6,087 nucleotides of DNA, taken from assembly GCF_030152825.1 (NCBI RefSeq), contig NZ_JASLIP010000071.1:1-6087 (forward strand), in the 5' to 3' direction. This stretch comes from Corynebacterium sp. GTDB taxonomy: Bacteria; Actinomycetota; Actinomycetes; Mycobacteriales; Mycobacteriaceae. The notes beneath the pieces are model-generated. The model saw only the letters and a list, made by a program, of their open reading frames with translations, had not been told where the DNA came from and did no database searches. The position numbers and the translations under genes are program-made. Position 1 is the first letter of the stretch, and each line of letters opens with the position of its first letter. This document shows positions 1-6,087 of the stretch, piece after piece.

Positions 1-600
1 CGTGCCCACCGCACCCGGCAGGACGGCGGTGCCGTAGTCCTGCGCGTAACCGTCGGCGGCGCGCGGGGTGGCCTGCCGCATCGCGACGAGCACCGGGTCG
101 TTGTAGTTGCGCCGCTTCTTGGCCTCCACGAACTTCATGGAGTCGAAGGAGGAGGTGCGGGCATAGCCCCAGTGCGCGTTCGAGTGGGTGTTGCGCAGCC
201 CGTAGGTCCGCGCGGTCGCGGAGATGGACTGCGGGTACTTGCGGTAGAGCTGGGAGGCGATCGCATCGCTGGAGGTGCGGATCATCTCGGAGGCGCGGGC
301 CTTATCGGCGGGCGTGCCGTGCTTGAACACGTAATCCGCGATGTAAAGCTTCACGATGGACAGCCCGGGGCGTGCCTCGTGCTGATTGCGGGTGCCGGCG
401 ATGAAGCCGGTGGGGGAGTGAGTGAAGCTGATCTGGGTGCGCGCCGGGGAGACGATGAAGCCCTGGGGATCCTGCACTGGGCGGGGCGCGGCGGAGGCCG
501 GCGCGGTGGCCAGCGTGGTGGCGGTGGTCACTGCCAGGGCGACTGCGCCGGTGGTGGTGAGGCGGCGGGTAGTAGAAGCCTGAGAGAAAGATGAGCTCAT
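1..600 (-). CDS. Secreted serine-hydrolase-like protein (class A beta-lactamase fold), 3' end outside window
   Basis: The 200 codons visible begin at the ATG at 600-598; the only upstream in-frame codons before a stop (TAG at 615-613) are not start codons, so this start is secure. Residues 1-38 form a signal peptide (two Arg, a hydrophobic Ala/Thr/Val stretch, then ASA-A). The mature part has RPGLSIVKLYIADYVF, where S81-I-V-K84 fits the SxxK nucleophile motif at the head of the long helix of class A beta-lactamases and related D,D-peptidases. It is followed by MIRTSSDAIAS (107-117), which sits where the SDN loop is expected but reads SDA. The sequence leaves the window at PGAVGT, just where a KTG-like strand would be expected. 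In this family such proteins act outside the membrane on peptidoglycan peptides or beta-lactams; many actinobacterial members are uncharacterised, and resistance cannot be claimed here. It lies downstream of a strong terminator, so it is probably its own transcription unit. The fold is moderately sure, the substrate unknown. Confidence 0.65.
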   Translation of the reverse strand, partial: MSSSFSQASTTRRLTTTGAVALAVTTATTLATAPASAAPRPVQDPQGFIVSPARTQISFTHSPTGFIAGTRNQHEARPGLSIVKLYIADYVFKHGTPADKARASEMIRTSSDAIASQLYRKYPQSISATARTYGLRNTHSNAHWGYARTSSFDSMKFVEAKKRRNYNDPVLVAMRQATPRAADGYAQDYGTAVLPGAVGT

Positions 601-609
601 AAGCTCATG

Positions 610-615
610 ATGCTA
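610..615 (-). promoter_or_regulatory. Possible -10 element (TAGCAT) of a leaderless promoter for the serine-hydrolase-like gene
   Basis: TAGCAT lies 9 nt before the ATG at 600 and fits the loose TAnnnT pattern of actinobacterial -10 boxes. No purine-rich ribosome binding site is visible between it and the start, and transcription starting at or near the A of ATG would explain that. Leaderless mRNAs are common in corynebacteria and mycobacteria. No convincing -35 is seen. The rest of the spacer (about 616-771) shows no other gene: short reading frames there have no ribosome binding site and run into the terminator. Confidence 0.25.
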
Positions 616-772
616 ATCAACGCAGCAGGCAAAAGCCCGTAGCAAGGGTGTGTTTCCTCGCCAGGGGGTCTTTTCGCGCCCGTGTGACGGCGCCCGCCTG
701 CTGAGCTGGCCCTCCGGGGCAGCCGGGGCACCTCGGCGCTGCCAAACTCGGCTGAGCCCAACGGCTCCAGGC

Positions 773-811
773 AAAGAAAAACCCAGAGTGCGTCGATCCG
801 CACCCTGGGTT
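773..811 (-). terminator. Rho-independent terminator ending the Ig-repeat two-gene unit
   Basis: Read on the minus strand, AACCCAGGGTGCG (811-799), a 6-nt loop (798-793) and CGCACTCTGGGTT (792-780) form a 13-bp stem with one G-U pair, followed directly by a T-rich run, TTTTCTTT (780-773, sharing its first base with the stem). It starts 13 nt after the TAA stop at 827-825 and is oriented to stop transcription coming from the Ig-repeat genes. A small extra hairpin (GCGC, TTTA loop) overlaps the stop codon itself at about 820-831. Confidence 0.9.
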
Positions 812-824
812 CACACTAGGCGCT

Positions 825-3120
825 TTAGCGCTGGTGAAGGACGTGCATCACCGCAGCGATCACTACACTGATCACGCCGATCGCACCGAGCGCAATCAGC
901 AGCTTGCGCAGGATAGAACCGTCGGTCGAGCCCATGTCGGAGCCATCCGGACCACCCTGGTTCTGATCATTGCCGTTGCCACCGTCGTTGCCGTCACCAG
1001 CGCCGGGGGTGTCCTCAACCTCGATCTCGTGGGCCTTGACCTCCACGGTGAGCTCCTCGGAGGTGGAAGGCTTCAAAACAGCCGTGACCACGCCGTCGTC
1101 ATTGATGAGCTGCTGGCCGTTGAAGACGGCGCGGATCTGGTGCTCGCCGCGCGTCGGGAAGCGGTACTCGAAGCGAGCCTCCCCGGTAGCCGGGTCGACC
1201 GGCGCGGTACCCAGGAACTCCTCACCATCCAAGAAGGAGACCGTGGCTCCCTCAGTGATCTCCTCCTCGCCCTCGACGGTCACCCTCGCGGTGAACGCCA
1301 CCGCATCGCCGGTCAGCGGGGTTGCATCCAGGTCGACCGAGACGTCCTCGCGGGTCAGCGTGGTTCCGGTCTCCACCTCCTTGGCGTTCAGAACCTCAAA
1401 GGTGACGGTCTCTGCCACGGCCTTGCTGAAGACCCGGCCGTCCACCTCGCGCTCCCGGACCTCCGCGGTGATCTTCTGCAGGCCAGCCTGCTCGAAGACG
1501 TGCTCCACGCTCGCATTGCCCTCAGCGTCGGTCTGCGCGGTGCCCACGCGAATCCCATTGGCACGGAAAATCACCTCGGCGCCTCCCGGGGAACCTGCGG
1601 AAACCTTGTAGCGAGCGCTTAGCGTCCGCTTCTCGCCGACCAGGGCCGGTTTGACGGCGTCCAGTTGCAGGGTGGTCTTCGCCACCGGAGCGACCTTCAG
1701 CTCAAGCGTGTCCTCGGCGCCGGAGACCTCCTGGGTCTCGTTCTCGAAGTCGGCGACGACGGCGCGCAGCTGCAGCGTGGCCGGCTCATCCGGCACGGTG
1801 GTCTGCAGTTCCGCCACCCCGTTGGCGGTCTTCGCGTGGCCGATTTCCTCATCACCGTTGAAGAAGACGACTTCCACGCCGTCCTCGAGGGTGGTGTCAG
1901 CGTCCGGGTCCGCTGCCGGATCAGCCAGCTCAGCGCCGACGGCCGCGTGCAGGCTCAGCGGCAGCTTGCCGTCTGCTGGGGCAGTAGCGTCGACCTCGCC
2001 TGTGAGGTCAACGGTGGCCTTCAGCGGGGTGCGCGGCTTCGGGTTGACCGTCACCGTCGTGGTTGCCTCCGAGGCACCCGTGCGCCCCTCGACGCCCAGG
2101 TAGCGGGCCACAATCTTGTGCTTGACGGACTCGCGGTCCGCCAGCTCGGCGTAGGTGTAGCGCACTCCGCGACGCCATCGCGAACGTCCACGGTGCGGCG
2201 CTGACCGTCGCCCAGGTCGAACTCGACCTTGCCCTCGGTGATGGGCTGACCATCCGTGCCCTTGACGAGGGCCTTCAGGGTGACCTCCGCTTCACCGCTG
2301 GTGACCTCAAGGTCGGTGGAGGTCTCGTCGAATTCGGTCTGCGTATCGCGCAGGGCCACCGTGGTGCTGGTGAGGGTCTTGTTGGCGGCATCCGCGGTGC
2401 AGTAGACCGCATCGGCAACGTTTGCCCGGGCGAGCATGGAGAGGGTGTTATCCCGATTCTCCTTGCTGGCGGGGCGCGCGTCGGTCCCGGCCGCGCGCAG
2501 ACCCGTCACGCTCTTTGAGCCGACCGTGGTGGGGCGGTGACATCGAAGGCGATGCGTGGCAGACGGAAGGGCTTGTTCCTGTCCACTGCCAGGCCCGCGC
2601 GACTGACAAGCCAATTCCAGCGGTCGTCTTCCTGGCCGCCGTTATTCACCGAGTGCGCGCCATCCCAGATGCGGGCGAAAGCGCCATTGGCATTCGGCTT
2701 GCCCGAGGCATCAACGCGCTGCACCACGGCCGCCGGGTTTGCGTTCAGCCCAGATGCGCCCCCATCGAGGCGCAGGTTGCTGATCTTCACCCCCTGCGGC
2801 AGCGCGATATCGTACTTCATCCGCCCCGTGTCCTTGTCACCGGTGCTCATCCCGCCCGGCTGGACCTTGACGGTGAAGGTCTGGCCCGGGAGCACGGTCT
2901 CCGGGTACTCGACGGCGACATTATCCGGTGAAAGGGTCAAGCCGGACCCCGTGGAGAGCCACCCCTTATCCTCAACGCACTGGTGGTTGACCCGCACCGA
3001 CTTCTTGACCGGCGCGGCAGCACTCATGGGGGCAGCGGAAAGCAGCGTGAAACTCAGGGACAGGGAGGTGATGGCGCCCAGGGCGAGGCGGCCCGAGCGA
3101 CGAGAAGGCAACAGAGTCAT
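825..3120 (-). pseudogene. Membrane-anchored Ig-like repeat surface protein, interrupted by two one-base frameshifts
   Basis: Start ATG at 3120 with AAGGA 7 nt upstream. Reading is open to about 2530, moves to a second frame until about 2165, then to a third frame ending in TAA at 825. Restoring one base at each junction gives 765 residues. Layout of the restored protein: signal peptide 1-36 (two Arg, hydrophobic core, SAAA cleavage region); N-terminal domain about 45-245 bracketed by C48 and C241, with LPGQTFTVKVQPGGM and KYDIALPQGV; four diverged Ig-like repeats at about 250-360, 361-477, 480-578 and 584-696, each ending in a VTV-type strand and several with a VxFxDG turn; Asp/Gly/Asn linker 703-735; membrane segment about 738-760 with a short basic tail. 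There is no LPXTG signal, so the membrane helix is the likely anchor. As written, the product would stop after 204 residues, lacking C241, all repeats and the anchor. It is second in an operon with a paralogue. The likely role is an extracellular stalk or adhesion protein, by architecture only. The lesions could be real decay or sequencing error. Confidence 0.85.
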
Positions 3121-3127
3121 AGAAAAG

Positions 3128-3132
3128 TCCTT
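3128..3132 (-). promoter_or_regulatory. Ribosome binding site of the second Ig-repeat gene
   Basis: AAGGA lies 7 nt before the ATG at 3120 within the 36-bp gap after the upstream gene. It supports this start and shows that the gene had its own translation signal inside a shared transcript. Confidence 0.75.
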
Positions 3133-3156
3133 GCGGGTGTAGGAGTGGGGGAGGGC

Positions 3157-5577
3157 TTAGTCACGGGACGCGCTAGAGCTGCCGGAGGAGGAACCCCCAC
3201 CGGAGAACAGCGAGGTCAGCCACTCCCACAGCATGCGGAAGAAGTCGATCAGCGGGGCGAAGGGGTTGGTCGCCGAGGAGCTGGAGCCACCCGGTGTCAC
3301 CTGGTTGTCATTGTCATCGCCGGGGTTCTGGTTATTCCCGTCGTCCGGCGTGCCGGGTTCGCCTGCCACGGTCACAGTCGTTGCCGTGGGGGAGGCCTCC
3401 TCGCCGGAGGCATTGTGGAAGACCGCAGTGAACTCTTGCGCGCCGGCACGGTTCCACAGCACGTCGAACTCCGTGATTCCCTCGACAACCGGGATGCGGG
3501 CAGTCTCGCCGTCCTTGGTGACCAGCTTGCCGCCGATAAGGATCTCCAGGAAGCCCGTCACGCTGCGCTGGCTACCGACCTCTGGGGTGAGGGTCGCGGT
3601 GTAGCTCGTGCTCTGGCCCTTCTCCGCGGCATCCGGCCCGTTCAGGGCGATCGCGACGTCGCTCGCTGCCGGGGCAGCCACGGTGATGGTCGTGGTGGTC
3701 GCTGCCCGCTTCGCGTCTGCCGGGTTAGCCGGGACGAAGGTGATAGGGACCTCGAATTCCCCTTCGCGTGCGAACACCAGCGGCAAGGTGGCGGTGCCCG
3801 TATCCTCCTGGACCTCCGCGGAGATGCGGCGCCCGTCGATCACGGCGGTGACGGTGCCAGCGGCCGCCGGGGTCACGGCCACGGTGGTCGGGGCCTCGAC
3901 CAGAGGCTCGACGCTCTGCGGGGCGTTGACCTCAAGCTGGGTGTCAGTAGCCCCCTTCACCTGCACAGTCAGCACATCCTCGGCGGGGGTTTGAGTGTCA
4001 TCCGCCGGGATGAACTTGGCCTCCACCGGGAAGTCGCTTTCACGGTCTGGGGTGAATTCCACGCTCGTGGCGTGGTCCTCCAGCGTGCGGGTGATCCGCT
4101 CGCCGTCGATCAAGAACTCCACGGTGCCTTCCGCCCGCTCCGTGTTTTCGGCAGGGGTGACGGTCGCGCTAATGCTGACCGGCTGACCGGGGCGAACTGG
4201 GCCGGCCTGGTCCGCGCTCAGCTCGATCGTCGTGCCGGTGACCGCATCGATCGTGATCGGAGCGCTGGCCGTGCCCGCCGCGAATGCGCTGCGTGGTGCG
4301 GGGGTGAACTCTGCGGTGATCTCCTGCTGCCGTGGGTTCGGGCCGGTGGGCAGCTCAGCGGTGGCGACACCTTCGTTGACCCTCGCCGTCACCGTCGAAT
4401 CACCAAGGCGGAAGCGGACGGTGCCTTCAGCGCCCTGCGCCACGGTGGCCTTGACCTCCACGCGCGAACGCGCCGGGGCATTCTCGGGAACCTCGACGTT
4501 CAGGGCGGCGTCCTGGCCCGCGACCGTCACCGTGGTGGTGGCCGTGGCTGGCTTGAACTCGCCGGAGTTCTTCGGCTGGAAGTTGGCCTTGACCCCGTGC
4601 TCGCCCGTGATGGGGAAGGTCAGCTCGGAGGTGGCTACGCCATCAACCACTGGGGCGCTGGCCTTCAGGGAACCGGAGGTGAACTCCACGGTGCCCTCGG
4701 CCGCGGGCTTGAGGCGAGCGCTCAGTGTTGCGGGTTGACCGGCGACCGGAGTGCCGGTGGTCTCGAGGTTCAGGGCCACCTCGGAGGCGTCCTCAACGGT
4801 GACGCTCGCCAGCTTGGCGGCGCGGGAGTCCAGCGGGGCGCCAGCGCTAGCGCGGGGCGAGCACTGCACCGGGGCCCAGACTGTGCCAACAGGCCAAGGT
4901 GCTGACACTTTGCCCAGCATCGTGAGGAAGTTCTCGTCCCGGGCGAAGGTGCCCGCCTCCCCCTGGGTACGAACGCCCAGCGCCTTCTCCCCGGCGGTCT
5001 TCGCCTTGAGGCGCAGCGTGATCTCCGGGAAGCGCAGGTCGATCTTGGAGCCATTCAGCGTGTATTTGATCCCGCCCTCGCGGTTGCGGTTAGAGTTCGG
5101 GCCATTGCCGATGGTGGCGTTATCGGAGCTGGTCACCCGGAGGAACTCGCCCGTGGGGCTAGGGTTGCCGGCCGCATCCACCTGGAGGACCTTCATTCCC
5201 TTCAGGTTGGACTTCGACTCGTCGATCTCCGCACCGAGGAACTCCACGCCTGCGGGCAGCGCAATGTCCAGCTTCAGGCGGCTAGCGCTCTCCATTTTCG
5301 CCCTCAATGGCAGCGAGGGCAGGTCGACCTCCACGGGGTCAATGGAGAAGCCAGCGCGGAACTCCTCGCCAATACGAACGCTCTTCGGCGCATCGATATT
5401 GACGGTGACGTTATCCGTGCTGAATTCCTGTGGCCCTGCCATGCTGGTGGAGGGAACCGCCTGGCAGCTCAGAGACATGGACGCGGAAGTAGTCTCCGCG
5501 AGGGAAGCCTGGGGAATGAACAACATACCGCCGCCCAGCAGTGCCAGCGTCGCGGTGGTGGAGATGACCTTCTTCAT
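3157..5577 (-). CDS. Secreted five-Ig-repeat surface protein with Trp-rich C-terminal helix
   Basis: An intact 806-residue exported protein. Start ATG has AAGGAG 4 nt upstream and leads straight into a signal peptide (KK, hydrophobic core 8-22, cleavage about SLA-E at 27/28). The N-terminal domain, about 30-245, is bracketed by the only two cysteines of the protein, C38 and C239, probably disulfide-bonded after export; it contains RLKLDIALPAGV and an NATIGNGPN motif. Five Ig-like repeats follow at about 263-353, 356-444, 447-541, 544-633 and 638-738, each with the GTVxF-type strand and a closing TVTV-type strand seen in bacterial Ig-like families (resembling the Big_3 types). Residues 739-770 are an Asp/Asn/Gly/Ser linker; 771-791 form a short helix containing FFRMLWEWLTSLF; the end is Ser/Gly rich. 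There is no LPXTG motif and no full-length membrane segment. It is the first gene of a pair with a paralogue 36 bp downstream. Export and repeat architecture are clear; ligand and function are unknown, with an adhesin or envelope-spanning stalk as inference. Confidence 0.9.
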   Translation of the reverse strand: MKKVISTTATLALLGGGMLFIPQASLAETTSASMSLSCQAVPSTSMAGPQEFSTDNVTVNIDAPKSVRIGEEFRAGFSIDPVEVDLPSLPLRAKMESASRLKLDIALPAGVEFLGAEIDESKSNLKGMKVLQVDAAGNPSPTGEFLRVTSSDNATIGNGPNSNRNREGGIKYTLNGSKIDLRFPEITLRLKAKTAGEKALGVRTQGEAGTFARDENFLTMLGKVSAPWPVGTVWAPVQCSPRASAGAPLDSRAAKLASVTVEDASEVALNLETTGTPVAGQPATLSARLKPAAEGTVEFTSGSLKASAPVVDGVATSELTFPITGEHGVKANFQPKNSGEFKPATATTTVTVAGQDAALNVEVPENAPARSRVEVKATVAQGAEGTVRFRLGDSTVTARVNEGVATAELPTGPNPRQQEITAEFTPAPRSAFAAGTASAPITIDAVTGTTIELSADQAGPVRPGQPVSISATVTPAENTERAEGTVEFLIDGERITRTLEDHATSVEFTPDRESDFPVEAKFIPADDTQTPAEDVLTVQVKGATDTQLEVNAPQSVEPLVEAPTTVAVTPAAAGTVTAVIDGRRISAEVQEDTGTATLPLVFAREGEFEVPITFVPANPADAKRAATTTTITVAAPAASDVAIALNGPDAAEKGQSTSYTATLTPEVGSQRSVTGFLEILIGGKLVTKDGETARIPVVEGITEFDVLWNRAGAQEFTAVFHNASGEEASPTATTVTVAGEPGTPDDGNNQNPGDDNDNQVTPGGSSSSATNPFAPLIDFFRMLWEWLTSLFSGGGSSSGSSSASRD

Positions 5578-5581
5578 CCCA

Positions 5582-5587
5582 CTCCTT
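5582..5587 (-). promoter_or_regulatory. Ribosome binding site of the first Ig-repeat gene
   Basis: AAGGAG is preceded by three more A residues and separated by only TGGG from the ATG at 5577. The spacing is a little short, but the match is strong and fixes the start directly before a signal peptide. Confidence 0.8.
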
Positions 5588-5641
5588 TTTAAGTTAGTGA
5601 AAGTGAGTAGACCTCCGGCGGGCGCCGAAAGATTAGGAGGT

Positions 5642-5671
5642 GGTTAAGCAGGGCTAAGTAAGTTCTGTCAA
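5642..5671 (-). promoter_or_regulatory. Candidate promoter for the Ig-repeat pair
   Basis: A perfect TTGACA box (5671-5666) is followed after 18 nt by TTAACC (5647-5642), a poor -10. The leader to the ATG would be about 60 nt. Another TAnnnT hexamer, TAATCT (5635-5630), lies further down but is 30 nt from TTGACA. This is the least GC-rich part of the gap, as expected for a promoter, but the exact -10 is uncertain. Confidence 0.35.
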
Positions 5672-5737
5672 TTGCACTTGAAACCCAAAGATGAAGGTCA
5701 GGCGCGGTGTGCGCGCCCATTCCGCTGCGCCGGAGAG

Positions 5738-5759
5738 AATCCGCCCAGCATCCACCCAG
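5738..5759 (-). repeat. 11-bp tandem direct repeat upstream of the Ig-repeat pair
   Basis: On the minus strand CTGGGTGGATG (5759-5749) is followed immediately by CTGGGCGGATT (5748-5738). Nine of 11 positions match, and CTGGGyGGAT matches in 9 of 10. The period is close to one helical turn, as for two protein contacts on one DNA face. It lies about 70 bp upstream of the TTGACA box. Chance occurrence in GC-rich DNA is possible. Confidence 0.45.
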
Positions 5760-5764
5760 TTTTC

Positions 5765-5795
5765 GGCATGCGTCTATGCCAAGTCCCGCTATGCC
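5765..5795 (-). repeat. GGCATAG direct repeats with an inverted GGCAT half-site
   Basis: Minus-strand GGCATAG occurs at 5795-5789 and 5780-5774, a 15-bp period. The plus-strand GGCAT at 5765-5769 forms a 5-bp inverted pair with ATGCC at 5776-5780 around a 6-nt centre. This may be an operator-like cluster; the units are short, so support is modest. Confidence 0.35.
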
Positions 5796-5866
5796 TGATG
5801 GCTCGCTCATCGGGGGGTAAATAAGCCCGCTCCCAACCCCCGATCTGGCGGCTCACCAATCAGGCA
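5792..5866. repeat. Nested inverted repeat (two 8-bp arm pairs)
   Basis: Outer arms TGCCTGAT (5792-5799) and ATCAGGCA (5859-5866) are perfect complements. Inside them, ATCGGGGG (5809-5816) and CCCCCGAT (5837-5844) are also perfect complements around a 20-nt A/T-containing loop. The two stems are separated by unpaired stretches of 9 and 14 nt. It could be a structured RNA leader, a bidirectional or weak terminator for the acyl-CoA synthetase gene, or a protein-binding cruciform. No T-run follows the inner stem on the minus strand. Confidence 0.5.
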
Positions 5867-5891
5867 CCGCTCAGCCCCGTGCTAGCAGGGT

Positions 5892-5913
5892 GCGCGGCAC
5901 ACCAGCGCCGCGC
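5892..5913 (-). other. GC-rich hairpin without T-run after the acyl-CoA synthetase gene
   Basis: GCGCGGC (5913-5907) pairs perfectly with GCCGCGC (5898-5892) around an 8-nt loop, 35 nt beyond the TAG stop at 5951-5949. It may help end or protect the upstream transcript. Without a T-run it is not a classic Rho-independent terminator. Confidence 0.4.
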
Positions 5914-5948
5914 CCGGCCTACCCCCCGCTTGACCGGTCGCGTCCGAA

Positions 5949-6087
5949 CTAGCGGCGCTCCAGCTCCTCCAGGATCGCGCGCATCTCCGTGCGGCGTACC
6001 TTGCCCATCTGGTCAGCCGGCAGCGTTGCCACGTGGAAGAACTCCCGCGGCACCTTATAGCCAGTCAGCACCTTCTTGCAATGCTGG
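5949..6087 (-). CDS. AMP-forming acyl-CoA synthetase, C-terminal 45 residues only
   Basis: Only the end of the gene is in the window; its start lies beyond base 6087. The visible residues include LTGYKVPREFFHV, TLPADQMGKVRRTEMRAIL and ELERR before TAG. This is the C-terminal lid subdomain of the AMP-binding (ANL) superfamily: GYKVPR precedes the last strands, and the GK of MGKVRR carries the lysine (residue 29 of the fragment) that contacts the acyl-adenylate in the first half-reaction. The usual T before GK is replaced by M. Family members activate carboxylic acids, often fatty acids, with ATP and then form a CoA thioester. The exact substrate cannot be told from this piece. The large gap and hairpins that follow suggest that it is not co-transcribed with the Ig-repeat pair. 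Confidence 0.85.
   Translation of the reverse strand, partial: QHCKKVLTGYKVPREFFHVATLPADQMGKVRRTEMRAILEELERR

Larger units (their letters stand above)
5578..5948. other. 371-bp intergenic control region, no convincing gene
   Basis: This gap separates the acyl-CoA synthetase end from the Ig-repeat pair. It holds, from high to low coordinates, a GC hairpin, a nested inverted repeat, short direct repeats and a TTGACA-containing promoter candidate, all listed separately. One 73-codon minus frame (5589-5810) is open but has no ribosome binding site, a Cys/Arg-rich product without recognisable features, and it overlaps the likely promoter, so I do not call it a gene. Confidence 0.6.

Noticed and set aside
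172..594. 140-codon plus-strand frame opposite the serine-hydrolase-like gene
   Set aside because: Gly/Arg-rich antisense frame. The minus-strand gene has a signal peptide and SxxK motif and explains the region.
597..871. Short frames of 65-73 codons in the spacer and over the terminator
   Set aside because: They cross the terminator stem and have no translation signals. Composition shows no protein features.
1800..2165. Independent gene starting at the GTG at 2165 (446 codons)
   Set aside because: The GTG falls inside an Ig-like repeat. The GGAG just before it directly abuts the start with no spacer, and the product would have no signal peptide although it ends in an extracellular-type linker and membrane anchor.
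834..2204. Several plus-strand frames of 150-262 codons opposite the second Ig-repeat gene
   Set aside because: They are antisense shadows of the same kind. None has a ribosome binding site, domain or believable start.
2160..2537. Programmed ribosomal frameshifting joining the three frames of the second Ig-repeat gene
   Set aside because: Both junctions would need a -1 slip, but neither has an X-XXY-YYZ slippery heptamer in the right phase, and two such events in one structural surface protein would be unusual. Base loss is simpler.
3160..3340. LPXTG sortase signal at either Ig-repeat protein's C-terminus
   Set aside because: I looked for it in both proteins. Neither linker contains LPxTG or a close variant before the hydrophobic stretch.
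2983..4905. 640-codon open frame on the plus strand, antisense to the first Ig-repeat gene
   Set aside because: It lies wholly opposite well-supported coding sequence with signal peptide and repeats. Its product is Arg/Gly/His-rich low-complexity sequence without domains, typical of antisense frames in GC-rich DNA.
3157..5577. Tandem DNA repeats within the Ig-like region
   Set aside because: The repeats are visible only at protein level and are strongly diverged. I see no near-identical DNA units that would allow recombinational copy-number change.
5607..5633. Small palindrome CGGCG-CC-CGCCG near the first Ig-repeat gene's leader
   Set aside because: The full stem leaves only a 2-nt loop, and the remaining 4-bp stem is what GC-rich DNA gives by chance.

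Overview
The window is a high-GC stretch in which every credible gene lies on the minus strand. It suggests a mycolic-acid actinobacterium, most likely Corynebacterium or a close relative. The basis is GC-rich codon use, short operons, and long secreted proteins with an N-terminal domain of a kind I associate with Corynebacterium and Rhodococcus surface proteins. The genus is an inference; no marker gene in the window fixes it.

Read in transcription order (high to low coordinates), the window opens with the last 45 codons of an AMP-forming acyl-CoA synthetase (5949-6087). A 371-bp gap follows (5578-5948). It holds a GC-rich hairpin, a nested inverted repeat, two sets of short direct repeats and a possible promoter. 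Next is an intact 806-codon gene for a secreted protein (3157-5577): signal peptide, an N-terminal domain bracketed by two cysteines, five diverged Ig-like repeats, an Asp/Asn/Gly linker, and a short Trp/Phe-rich C-terminal helix. After 36 bp comes a second gene of the same architecture (825-3120): signal peptide, related N-terminal domain with two cysteines, four Ig-like repeats, acidic linker and a true C-terminal membrane segment. As given it is broken by two separate one-base losses. Adding one base back at each gives a clean 765-residue protein. A strong Rho-independent terminator (773-811) closes the pair.

Beyond the terminator lies a secreted serine-hydrolase-like protein related to class A beta-lactamases (1-600), whose C-terminal end is outside the window. 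It has an SxxK motif and an SDA triad in place of SDN, and no visible ribosome binding site.

The centre of interest is the two-gene cassette. Two paralogous, Ig-repeat, stalk-like exported proteins are co-transcribed and end in different C-terminal elements: one an ordinary inner-membrane helix, the other an amphipathic aromatic helix. Neither has an LPXTG sortase signal. A partnership that spans the cell envelope is plausible but is inference. I see no tRNA, rRNA, CRISPR array, insertion sequence or phage gene.
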